From Drechslerella dactyloides (Eukaryota > Ascomycota > Orbiliomycetes > Orbiliales > Orbiliaceae), in the NCBI GenBank assembly GCA_020064725.1, contig JAGTWJ010000002.1, positions 1,240,001 through 1,304,000 of the forward strand: a DNA stretch of 64,000 bases, in the 5' to 3' direction. Shown in pieces: positions 36,516 to 48,034 of this stretch. The notes beneath the pieces are model-generated. The model was given only the letters and a program-made list of their open reading frames with translations. It did not search any database and was not told where the DNA came from. Position 1 is the stretch's first letter, and each line of letters begins with the position of its first letter. The translations under genes were made by a program, and so were the position numbers.

Positions 36516-38685
36516 TTAATATTCGGGTATGCCACCCGTGTAAATCCATTGCGGAGACTCCTGCCGCGCCACGCTATCCTCTAATCCTCGCAACATTGCT
36601 TGTGGGCTCTGCTGTGGTGATATGTACGCCTCGGTCATGTCACGCAGTTGGTTTAACAGATGTTCCGAGTCCTGATAGAACCTCTCTCTGAACTTTTCGA
36701 TTTCTGCCCACCGTTGTGCCAGCATATCGAGAAGAGTGCGAATGCCCATCAACGCCACTTTTGCCTTGTATCCGGAGGATCCCGATAGGAAGGTGTTTCC
36801 TCGCCACGACAAGATATCAGTGAGCTTTTGTCCGAGATTATAAGCCCTGATAGCGTCGCAGTAAGTGTAGTGGAATCGGGGACCGCCTTCTAGCAGCAGC
36901 TTTTGGAACAAGCGGACGTATTCAAAACTGTTTTCGACAATTGCCGCCTTAATTGTTTCGCTCAATTCGTGCACTCGCGGGTTCGGCAGGTCTAGGTATA
37001 TTCTCATATAAAAGTACTCTAGTTTGAGCATTTCCAGCTGTGTCTGGTCAATCGCTGTGGGCAGATTGTTCAACCAATCTCGGAGATCCTGCCGTCGAGC
37101 ATCGCAGTAGTCTCGAGGAGTGCTCAGTTTGACTCGCTCCGAGTGCCAGAGATACTGGTACCACTGCGAATTGATTTTGCTGAACTTGAAAAGCTCGGTT
37201 GCTAGCGTCAATGTGATCGGTTGGCCGCTCCAGTTTGCAATTTTGGAAGCGACGCCTTCAGGACGAGGTAGTCGGACGCTGATCGCGTCGTCGGAGAAGG
37301 AATATGGTCGCTCGTATGTCATGCTGATATATCTAAGGATAGCGGCTACTGTTAGCGGCGCGATAGAGGGAAGAGAATTTGTATTCGAGCAAGCTCACCT
37401 ATCATAAGTATAGACGGAATAGAATATTCGCCTCCGTAGTTCTGCTTCGTTTGCAGTCTGCTTAGCTGACTTCTGAAGATCTTGGTGAAGACCAAGATCA
37501 ATCAAGATCCTTGAAGCAACCCCAATCAAGTACCACGGATTGTATGTACTCGGCTCGAGAAGGGCGTACTGAATTATGAGCAGTGTCGCTTGTATCCCAA
37601 TGGTTGAATACGGGACTAAGATTTGGCGAGAATGGCCAACAGCTGCAGTGACGTATCCGGCGGCCCTTAGCTTTGCCGTTGCATCTGCCCCCTTTGATAT
37701 CGATACTGTCGCAATGGCGAGGACCATGTAGCAAATGTACAAGTCGCGGGCGGAAGCCGTTGCTTCATCTCGAAAGACAGCGTGCACGGACATGAATAAC
37801 GACGTCTCATCGAAAAAAGGATAATGAGAAAATATGGAATCGAGGTAGTGCTGGATCAACCGTAGTGCAGTATCGCGGTCTGGTAGAGGACAAGGTGCTA
37901 TCGATGGGACGATATCCTGCTGGAGGGAGGCTGCGCGTAAGACCAGCTTGGAGAATGACATGTCTTCTGTGAAGTCGTAGAGCCCTTTGCTTGTTGCGTT
38001 GACGGTGCTATATATGAGATACCATCGTCAGCGCTGAGCGACGAAAACACAGATAACGGTTTCTTTGCAATCGGTGCCCGTACATGAACCCTAAATCTGA
38101 TATCAACTCCTCCACCTGTGCACCCTCCGCCCGCTTGCGAGCCGACCCGGCCGTGCCGAGTGCTCCCCCTGTAGAGCCTATCGACGAAGTCCGTCAGCAT
38201 AAAACATCGTCGAAGCGGTGATGGCAGGTATCGGTACCGGGTTCGCTTCCGCCGTTTTGGCTTGTGAAGTCGTCGACTTGATTCGAGGGTCGGAACGGCT
38301 TCCCAGTCAATTGCGCTTTCTTCTGCTCCAGCCGCTCGATCTTTGCTTCCAGCGAGGCGACATAGCTGCCCAGGATATCATTGTCAGTCTTCGGAACAGC
38401 TAATTGAACTGTGAGGTATGATCATACCTTCGTTCCTTCCCTCGTGCGAATTGGTCGCTGCTACTCGAGCACTCTGCTGACTTGCCATGCTTCTCGCATG
38501 CTGAACATGCAGGCAGCTTGCCATCGCACTACTTTGTCGGATATCGTTAGAACCTCCGCGGGCTGTCGCAATATTCAGATAACGGCTTCCGGTTCACTGA
38601 CCTTGATTTTGGCCCTTCGACATGCCGAACAGGCGCTCACTGGTCGACTCACTCGCAGCGGCGGGGTCTGGAAGTCACTGGACAT
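36516..38685 (-). CDS. Zn2Cys6 transcription factor (fungal_trans domain)
   Basis: Six exons on the minus strand (38685-38602, 38528-38428, 38365-38238, 38177-38090, 38007-37399, 37332-36516) give 608 residues; introns are 60-82 nt. The zinc cluster uses Cys19, 22, 29, 36, 39 and 48 (CX2CX6CX6CX2CX8C), split by intron 1 before the third Cys. A linker and coiled coil (SYVASLEAKIERLEQKKAQL) follow. Two small exons then lead into the regulatory region (VEELISDLGTVNATSKGLYDF), with FFDETSLFMSVHAVF, LIGVASRILIDLGLHQDL and the RRRIFYSVYTYDR block typical of fungal_trans. Intron 3 removes an in-frame TGA, with GCTGAC as its branch site. It is a nuclear regulator; targets are unknown. It is divergent from the next Zn2Cys6 gene. 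Confidence 0.88.
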
Positions 38686-40716
38686 GATGACGGATATCGC
38701 GGATGGCAAAAATGTAACGGGCCTTGCTGCTGACGTTAAGCTCACGGGAGCTAGCTTAGATTAAAAAGAGCAAGTGTCGTCGAAGCGAAGTTGGAGTCCG
38801 ATCCGCGGGCCCGCTTGCTTTCCTCGTGTCGCGGGGAGAGTTTCGAGAGAGAGCCCTATGAGGCGGGCGATCGCAATTGGTGGTTGAGAAGCCAAGGCCA
38901 GACCCAGCTCACGGAGTCTCCGACAGTTCTCGATTTAGCAGGCCATGCGAACAAACACCCCGGACTCGCCTATGAGGGAAGGACTTGATGCGCATCGTGG
39001 CGAAGTGCGCGCGCGGGGCGTTTTTAAAGCTCGTGCAGAGCTGAGTGCACCACTATCGAGTCAGTCTCAAGTCTGACGGATTCACATAAACGTGGTCCTG
39101 ATCCTTTATGCCATGCATGTACCGTATGCCTACTGATATCTGGCACAGCATAACTTGCCGAGGCGATCGCGAGATCTCACAGCTGCTCCTTACCCACAAG
39201 AGCTACTCCAAGGTATCCGCTCAGGCATCCTTATGGATTCACGAGCAATGCCAGGAGCCTAACCTTGAAGCCTACGGATTTTGCACATTATCGAGATCTA
39301 GGCAGGAGCTTCGTTCAGCTCATGTCGATGCGGCAAAGCTCAGGCTTACGCTTACCAATACCACCACCGTGGATGTGAGCGGATGGCTGGTCCCCGTCCA
39401 ACCCTCAACTGATGTGCTCTTCTGATGTTACTGTCAGAGCCCGAGCGCGGATACAATCGTGTCCTTATTGGCTCGAGTATCCGTATCCCAGGAGATGCAA
39501 GTCGTCATGCTTTAGACCGTCGGTAGTCGAGGATCGCGAGACTACGTCGCATCGACCAATCCAAGCTCGAGGATTCATGAACGAAGACTCCACTTGAGCC
39601 TGCGATCCAGGATATGGGGACCGGCGCGCCCTGCCGCCGACTGCAAATAGCACTTCGATACGGGTCTGCAGGCACTAAGCGGCAGGGATGAAGCACAGGA
39701 AAATTCAGATTATGGTTGTCGGAATGACATAGACGACAGTCGTGCGTATTTCTATCTGCATGATGAAGAAGGGGTCACCCCAAATCTGACACTATCATGA
39801 CTACTCTTCTTACATAACCGCACCATGCCTCCTGCTTTGCAAACAATGAAGCCTACGTTTCTGCCCTTCCAAGCCCTGCTGGGGTGCGCTTCAAGCTAGC
39901 TTCGCCTAATGTTGCCATGCCCATTCGCGGCGGCCGCAAACCTGTCGAATTCTGCCTGACTTCGGACTATCCTACCCTCGAGCACCGCCTCAGGTCGAGA
40001 CAAGCTGTGTGTGCATGGACATTTCGTCCTTCCACCTCGGTCTACAGAAATCATGTGCCTCCAGTCATCGTAAAGACTGGACTATATTTTAACTTCATGA
40101 AACGGTCTCAATTCATTCCTCTCGGGTGTTAACCTGTGGAACCTGACTACAGCGGGACCGACGGAAAATTGAGCGCGAGTACTGCCGCTTGACAGTTGCC
40201 TACGGAACACTAATCTAGCCCACATCTGCACCTGGACAAACCGACCCATTAGCCCCACCTGAGATGCGATATGCGACGAAGAGCTAGGTAGTCCGCTTGA
40301 TCTACGAAGCTAATTCCACCCCAAGTCCGGAATACGCAATCACACAACGGAATTTAGGCGAATAAGGATCACACTGTACGTGCAATACCACCTCCTTTGC
40401 CTCGAATCCCGCAAGGGTGCTTGAGCTTATGTCGAGCTGCTGGTGGGAGGATTAAACGTAATTGTTGACTTGAAGCTATCTCTTTCCCAGCTTTTGACCA
40501 TCCTATAATACCAGGACACGAGCGCCCGCTCCGCTTGATATCCGCCTCTGCCATAGTCCATCACGAACGCCGATAAACCACACGCCGGTAGCTAGTCACA
40601 GCGATACACATATCCCATCGATCGGAGTTTGCGGACAAATCCGAAGTTGGCTCTCTGGTATTTGGCCAACTGGTGTGGCTTCTCGGTGGCGACCTTTCAT
40701 CCTCCCACATCCCCGC
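38686..40716. other. Shared 2 kb promoter region of two divergent Zn2Cys6 regulators
   Basis: The two regulator genes start on opposite strands at 38685 and 40717. The only candidate coding piece between them is a short F-box-like frame at 39108-39425. The rest shows no coding signal. Confidence 0.55.
39108..39425 (+). CDS. Short F-box-like ORF, possibly a gene remnant
   Basis: An ATG-initiated 105-codon frame contains MPTDIWHSITC and then DREISQLLLTHKSYSKVSA. This resembles the start of fungal F-box proteins (LPxEIW...L..L.xVSK). The following sequence does not look like a repeat or other substrate-binding part, and the frame ends soon after. It may be a relic or chance similarity. A longer spliced gene was not found. 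Confidence 0.28.
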   Translation: MPCMYRMPTDIWHSITCRGDREISQLLLTHKSYSKVSAQASLWIHEQCQEPNLEAYGFCTLSRSRQELRSAHVDAAKLRLTLTNTTTVDVSGWLVPVQPSTDVLF

Positions 40717-43685
40717 ATGGCGACCTTTCCGACAGCTATCCCTTCGGGCGGAGCCCCGCAATACTCGCCCTCCTTTCGCCGGCAGTCCGTTGCATCGTTG
40801 ATACCTCGAAAACCGACGTCGAATGGCTCTATGGGCGGTGACGGGCATGGCTCGGAGCACGCCGGCGCCAAAATACACACCTTGACCGCCTGCAACCGCT
40901 GTCGGAGTAGGAAAAGCCGGTGCGATGCCTCGTTGCCCAAATGCGAGCCGTGCCAACGCAGCGGCTCGCAATGCGATTTCTGGGATGCTTCAAAAAACAT
41001 AACGCTATCTCGCAGCTATGTGATCTTTTTGCAGGACCGGGTCAAGGCGCTAGAAGCGGAGATCAAGCAATTGGAGAAGGACGCGCCTCCGAATAGTGGA
41101 CCGGATGAGGAGGATCTCGTACGCAGTATGGGCATGGTTTCGCTATCCGACGAAGAGCCGGAGAGACATTTCCTCGGATCGTCGGCTGGGCTGCAACTGG
41201 CAAGACTTGTGGTCGAATTTGCAAAGAAGAATACGATGACGCATTCTGTAAAGGAGATCGTTCCTCCGACGGAACACGAACCGGCGAGGCTACAAGGAAA
41301 GGAACGGCGACCTAGTGCATTCGCGTTGAGTTCGGCGCCAATCGATAAGCTGCCGAAGAGAGAATTGACGGACAAGCTTGTATCTGAGTTCATCTTCAAG
41401 AGGGGTAAGATCTCGGTGGAACCGCGAGGGTAAAACTAAAAATGCTGACATATTATGACTCCGTATAGCGCAATTTATGCTACCAACGCTGCACGAAGAG
41501 ACATTCATGAGAGACGCGGACGAAGTCTATGCGGGTTCAACCGATCCACACAAGAACTTCAGCCTAAAAATGGTCCTGGCGATCAGCATGCAGAAGATTG
41601 GGAGCCAATACTCCGGTTTAGCAGACGGTTTCTATCTTTCTGCACTCACGCATTTGGAAGCGGTTGTCGGAGCCATGAATCTCAGCACGCTACAGTGCTT
41701 CTGCCTCATGGGGCAATATTCCCTTCTCACTCCCACGAGGACCGGCATATATCATATTATTGGACTGGCCACGAGATTGTGCATTGATCTAGGTTTGAAC
41801 CAAGAGAGCACAATCACGAAGGATATCTATGGCAATCCGTTAGACCCCTTGACAATTGACATGAGGAGAAGATTATTTTGGGTGACATCTTCGATGGAAT
41901 CCGGCCTTTCTCATATTCTGGGACGGCCGTCTGGTTTCTGCACCGGAGATACGTTTACTGACGTACAGTTCTTCCAACCGTATGACGATAACCTGATAAC
42001 TAAAGATGGGATACTGCCGGGACCAGTGTCTACTAAGAAGTTGATCTCAATGCATTTCTTCAAAATGCGTCGGATACAGTCTGAAATCAGGCTTGGGCTT
42101 TATCAAAATCTCAAAGAAACCCCGAAAGATGACCAAGACCCTTGGTTCCAGCAGATGCATGCGAAGCTGGACCATTGGGTAAGCTCCGCCCCAGGCAACG
42201 GTGAGGGTAGTGGGCTGTCGCAAGAATGGTAAGGCACCGTTCACCTACAGCTGTATAAGTATGCGTCTGCTAACCTGGGCCAGGTTCCGACATCGGTGCG
42301 TATTGGTCAAGAACAGTTCTCCTGTGCGCTGAACTAATCCAAATACCTCTAGATATAATAACATGTTGATATTCCTGTACCGGCCGAGCCCGCAGATTCC
42401 AAAGCCATCGCTGGACGCAACTATCCTCTGCTACGACTGCGCAATTAAGAACATCAATATCCAAAAGAAGATGTTTGACGAACGGTCGGTAGATATGACA
42501 TGGGTCCTGGTGCATCAGGTTTACATGACGTGTATCATCATGATGTGGTGTCTTTCATATGAGGCTATTCGAAATCTGCATTCGCGGAACGAGGTTGCAA
42601 AGCACATACAAACAGGGCTGGAGTGCATGGACATGTTGGTAGAGCGGTGGCCTGGAGTCGGATCGGCGCGGGAAATCTTTTGGCGGTTATCTATCGTCGC
42701 CCTGCAGAGCTACGACGCAACTTCCCAAGTTGGCGATGCACCGGGCTCGATACCTCCTTCTACAGGTGGATTCCCGCCCAGTGCTCAAAGCACACCTGCA
42801 CGGACGGCCCAGCCAGCGGCGGTTCCTACGAGGCCCTCTAGAAACTCGTCGGCTACGCCCCCGCACACCCGCTCGCCCCCGCACACGCCGCCTTCCTACT
42901 CGCCTGCCAGCTTCCATACGACGCCTTCGACGCGAATGACATCCATGCAAAGCTCCTCCTCGATCGGGTCGCATCATGCCTCGATGGACGAGCAGATACA
43001 AAATGGGACATTCACAACCGCGGCACCTATTCTGCAGTATCTCAACCAGTCCTTCGATAATTCCAACAGCCAATATGGGATGATTTCGCAGTCTCCCCCG
43101 CCTCGCATGCATTCTCAGAGCCCGTCTGCCTCGAGTGGTTACTACGGTAGCAATAGTCCATCGAGTGATTTCAACAATCCCCCAACCCCGAACACGCATG
43201 TTACCGATGATATCACTCCACGGCCCTCGATCACTGGGTTTGCGTTTGAGCCTTATAGCCTGAACCAGCCATCGCTTAACATGGCGGGTAATCCTGCTGC
43301 GACGATTCCTGAGGACATAATATCGCCGCAGACGGTGCTACCGGGCTATAATGTCGGAATACAGGACCTATCTTCATATCCGCCGACCACGGCGGCAGCT
43401 CTTCCAACAATCGACGAACATGACACGGTGCCGTTCGCGCCACAGTTCGCCGGCTCGGACCAGATGTTTAACTTCTACCCATCTTCGGACGTTTCCAACC
43501 TCCTGAACTGGACGACATCCGGGCACGCGGTGGACGTGCTGTCGGGGAACCCGTACGCGAGCAATACGTACCGGATGGACGTGATTGACCCGCAGCAAGC
43601 GAATGCGCTAATGATGTCGCTGGAGAACGATAGTCAAGGTGATATATTTTCTGGGATCCCTTTTTCGACAGGGTCTTACCTTTGA
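40717..43685 (+). CDS. Zn2Cys6 transcription factor with a 12-nt microexon
   Basis: Four exons, 40717-41404, 41469-42228, 42284-42295 and 42353-43685, give 930 residues; introns are 64, 55 and 57 nt. The zinc cluster uses Cys59, 62, 69, 76, 79 and 86 (CX2CX6CX6CX2CX6C), uninterrupted. A linker with a coiled coil (RVKALEAEIKQLEK) follows. The fungal_trans domain (about 225-530) has LPTLHEETFMRD, GLATRLCIDLGLNQES and MRRRLFWVTSSMESGLSHILGRP. The microexon GTTCCGACATCG supplies FRH plus split codons and restores the conserved WFRHRYNNMLIFLYRPS join. The last ~330 residues are Pro/Ser/Thr/Gln-rich. The ATG at 40717 is preferred over an in-frame one at 40675. Targets are unknown. Confidence 0.9.
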
Positions 43686-45661
43686 TTATAGTTAAAAGTG
43701 AACAATTAAACTACCTGCGGCGGCCGTCGGTGTACGATTACTGAAAGACAAAACAAGGCGAGAAGGCGAGCAAACAAGCAATACCTATTTTCTTTCCACA
43801 AAAGTAAGCAAGCGGAGACGAATTCTACGTGCGGAGACAGTATTGTTTCTCTCATTCAGCAACATATATACGCCACTTTTTCCTTTACGTCAAAGTCATC
43901 TGGGATGTGCGACTAGCCATGCTTTTTCCGTCAGGTTGTGGGGTACGATTTTGCATGAGTATGGTTCCGATATCTATTTATCACAGCAACAATGTTTTTG
44001 GTATCAGCGGTCCGGGACTTAGCTATGCTTACGGCATATCTGGATTTTTTATCGTTTTGCCTTTGACTGTTTCCTTTTTCATATCCTCCGTTTCTGATCT
44101 AGCTCTTAATGTCTTTCCCCTTAATATCTCATCTTCTATAGACTTGATGTCCGATTAGTTAGCTCAGCAGATGTACCATGCATTCCCAGCGTCACCCGTA
44201 CACAGAATACGACACATGGAATATATATTTAAACGCCCTCCCTGTCAGATTTTTACTTCTTTGTGTGTTTGTCTCGTTTCTTGAGTGTCGGCGCAGCAAA
44301 TTCTCATGACGAGATGTGCTATTTTCCCCTGGCACCCCGCTAAACAGGTAGGTCAACCCTGTGACTGAGCTCGCACATGCAGGCCATCTGTTCGAGACGA
44401 GCGAGCGAGACGACTGTAACCAGGAAATAAAACTGGTTGGTGCAGGCATCGGTGCTTGACATCATTGTATGCCTTGAGGTCTAGAACATGCGCAGCATTT
44501 GAACGATTATGAAATGCATGTTCGATCTTGCATACGTCCCGCATGCAGGTCGGCTCGGTCCTTCCTTGCGTTTACCATCGGATATTTTGCGTCTTGTTCG
44601 GTTTTAACGACAGACATGCAAAACACAAAGGATGCCTGGCCTGTGGGCCATTGCACAGCTGTTAGAAAAACGACAAGCCAGAGCCTCATTGTCTTACGCA
44701 AGCGACAAGAGGGCCTCTGCTCGGTTCTCCACTCTTCCACAGGCGGTATTATATCGATCGTACGCCGAGTACTTTTTATATAATTGCGGAGCTAGCTCCA
44801 CACTCGACTGAGACCTAATCTCGCGAGCGCATTGTAAGCATCGAACTACCGGATCCATGCGACGGAAACGTACGCTTCCAGAAAGGCCTCCTTCCTAATC
44901 CTCTTGCCTCGGCAGCTTTTATCCCACTCCCACGACCGACCGGCAGCTCAACGGAATATCTAAAGGCTAGGCACGATCCACCGCGCGGGCGGGAAGTTTC
45001 CTAAAGCGAAGCAGCTGACGGTCCTGATTCACGACTTGCAGGGATTGCAAAAATGTCTTGGAGCTGTCCCTGTCATCCAGTGTCTCAGTGCCTGCCTCAC
45101 TCCATCTGCGCAACATACGCTAAGCTCCCACGCACTATCCGCATCGATCAAACCCGGGGAAAACTATGGTGCGCATTGGCGGACATCTTGGATTCCAGGT
45201 ATAGGCAGTTATCTCGGGTGCCGGCGCAATATTCCAGCAGGTACCGCAATCATACGAGAGCAGTAGGGGGTTGGTTCGGCCGGCCGCCGGTACCATTGGC
45301 ATGGCATTGGGCTGTTGGGAAGAGAGGCAGGCCCGGTTGACGATAGCACAATCGGAGGGTGCTAGCTGGTTGTCAATAAGTTTCCGCTACGGGCAGTTGC
45401 CAGTGGAAATATACTTCCGTCGTACGTACTTACGTATCGTCCGGCATCAAGAGCTTGAGTAACACCCCGGGGTGTATAGTAATACTCACGAGTATGTTAC
45501 AGGCGGCTGTATCCTATATAATGCACCAAGACCCGACCACCCTCCGCGTACTGGATCCGGCCTCGACCTCCAGCGCCCTCGCTCTCCGTTCGCTTCAATT
45601 TGGACTGCTGCACCGTGCTGCACCTGGTAGAGTGATATAATTACATTTATATAACTTCATC
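43686..45661. other. Intergenic, no gene seen
   Basis: This 2 kb lies between the Zn2Cys6 gene and the PhoD-type phosphatase, both on the plus strand. It contains the 3' region of the first and, near its end, a TATA-like sequence for the second. Open frames are short. Confidence 0.55.
45515..45522 (+). promoter_or_regulatory. TATA-like box upstream of the phosphatase gene
   Basis: TATATAAT lies 140 bp before the ATG at 45662, at a plausible distance for a core promoter with a short leader. Confidence 0.35.
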
Positions 45662-48034
45662 ATGTTTGGTGCCGTGGGTCCCGCAGCGGCTGCCGTGCTG
45701 CTCGCAACTGCAGACTTGGCTGCCGCCGCCGTTGCTTCGTCCAGCAGTCTCTTCGCGCGGAACATTGCCTTTGACTCGCCCTCTATCAACCATCCATTCC
45801 TCGCCGTTCCTCGCAATGGGCCTGTCGACAAGCGCACCGTCTACTCTGGCCCGCTGGTCTTCACCCATGGCGTTGCTAGCGGTGATCCGTACCCGGACTC
45901 TGTCATCCTCTGGACGCGTGCGGTGCCCATAGATGCCAACGAGACCACACATCTGTACGAGGACAAGACGCCCGTCTGCGTCGGCTGGGAGATCTGGCAG
46001 GACTACGCGTGTGAGGAGCGCGAGCGCAAGGTGTTCAGCAGCGGCAAGACGGAAACCTCGGGTGACGTCGACTATACCGTGAAAGTCGAGGCAGGAAACC
46101 TGCTTCCCTTCCAGACGTACTACTACAAGTTCACCGCGTGCGACGGCAGCGGTGAGAGCGCAACTGGGCGGACGAAGACGATTCCTGAGGCGGAGGCAGC
46201 GATCGAGAAGGTATCTTTCGCAGTGTATTCGTGCGCCAACTTTGCTGAGGTTAGTATAGCTCTGGTCGTGTATTTGTCCCTGGGTTCGGTGTCCTACTTG
46301 CGTGAGAGCGCAGCTTAGTTCTACTGCTGGGACGAGGCGGTTTAATCGGGAAGGTTGTGAGTCTGAGTCGATACTTACCTTGCTTGTTGATTGCTAGGGA
46401 TACTACAATGCCTATGGAACCCCGGCTAGGAAGGACAAGATGGACTATGTTATCTTCTTGGGAGGTATGTACTACTCGATTAGAGACACCTTTATTTAAC
46501 TTTAAGCCTACTTCGATAGGCTATGATCTAGCTTGCAGGAAGATCGTATCTGACGTTGATAATATTAGATTACTCGTATGAGTACCAGGAGCCTTCCTTC
46601 CTGCCTAACCGGACGCCCCTCCCCTTCAAGGAGACCACCCAGCTGGTAGACTATCGGATCAGAATCGCGCTACAGAGGACTGATCCAGACCTTTTGCTGA
46701 ACCATGCCAACTTTGCGTGGTTCACCGTCTGGGATGACCATGTAAGTTTTTGAGTCACTTGACAGTTCAGAGAGTGTTGTTGCTGCATACTCTCTTGAGG
46801 GTAGAAGAACGCGAACGTGAATGAAGTAATCAAGAGTTAATACATGGTTTTCTCTGTTCTAGGAGGTTGCGAATAACGGATACAAGGATGGTAGCGAGAA
46901 CGAGTCAGCTGCGAATGAGGAGGGTATTACCTGGGATCAGCGCAAGAAGAACGGGCTCCGTGCTCATTTCGAGGTATGTAACCGTCAACCCGAGTCGTTG
47001 AGCTTCAGCTGCTCGCCAACCTGATATGCCGGCCACGACTCATTGCACTGCATTATACATTTGGCGACCGATGTGTGCGGCCAACGTTAATATACACGTT
47101 CATACTAATATCGTCTTTCGCGAATAGTGGCTACCATACCGCCAGATCGATTCGGATGACTACTTCCGTATCTGGCGCAACTTCAAGATCGGCAAGCTCG
47201 TCGATCTCAACATGCTGGACACCCGCTACTACGCACGGGACCGCGGTGATGATATCGAGGGTGCAGCCGCGACTTCTCGCACCATGCTCGGCGCGCGACA
47301 GGAGAAATGGCTGTACGAGCAATTCGATACGAGCCAGTCCCGTGGCGCGATCTGGAATGTGCTGGGCAACCAGGTGCAATTCTCCAACATCAACGAGACG
47401 GCAGTCAGCGGGGCTGCCCTTTACTACGACGGATGGATGGACTATCAGGCGCAGCGCAATCGTGTGATTAAGAATATCGTTGACCGCAAGCTGATGAACA
47501 CTGTCGTACTGACGGGTGACTACCATGCGCTGTGGGCGTCGGAGCTGACGCATCCGGAGCTGATGAAGTATAACTATACCAACGGCGATGGCGCGTTTGG
47601 CGTAGAGCTGGCGACAACGTCAGTGAGCAGTTATAGCGGCTACGGGATCATCAAGGATCTCGAAGAATGCCAGAAGATCTCTGAACGGGTTGTCGCAGAC
47701 AATAGCCAGGTCAAGTAAGTGCATTACTCCTCCATTCGTTCTACATGGTCATATTGTATAGCATCATTGTTACGTTGTGCTAACGAGTTTTTTTTCTTTT
47801 CCTTGCTATAGGTGGGCAGAAGGGTTCTACCGTGGATACATTGTTGTTGAGTTCACTCCGGAGCAGATGAAGGCTGAGTACTTCAGCATGAAGGTGAACA
47901 CGCGCAACGAGGACGAGGTCTTGTCCGCTACCTGGGTCTCGGAAGTGGGGACCAACAAGTTCAAGCGGCCGTTTGGGGAAGTTAAGACGGGTGTGCTGCA
48001 GAGCAAGCTGAATCCTTGGGCTCACCGGAGCTAA
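45662..48034 (+). CDS. Secreted PhoD-type alkaline phosphatase/phosphodiesterase
   Basis: Six exons (45662-46249, 46398-46464, 46569-46741, 46863-46973, 47128-47714, 47812-48034) give 582 residues; introns are 97-154 nt. An Ala-rich signal peptide is followed by a PhoD N-terminal domain (FTHGVASGDPYPDSVILWTR). The metal site motifs are in order: YSCANFAEG (Cys metal ligand), FLGDYSYEY, WDDHEVANN, LNMLDTRYY, LTGDYHALW. All are conserved, so it should be active. Bacterial PhoD uses Ca2+ and Fe3+ and cleaves phosphomono- and diesters. A role in external phosphate scavenging is likely by family. Exon 2 is only 67 nt. Several N-glycosylation sites (NET, NRT, NET) support secretion. Confidence 0.93.

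Noticed and set aside
38140..38240. Apparent in-frame stop and frameshift in the Zn2Cys6 gene at 36.5-38.7 kb
   Set aside because: It is explained by a 60-nt intron (38237-38178, with GCTGAC branch) and an 82-nt intron (38089-38008). Joining the exons restores one continuous family-like protein, so this is not a pseudogene.
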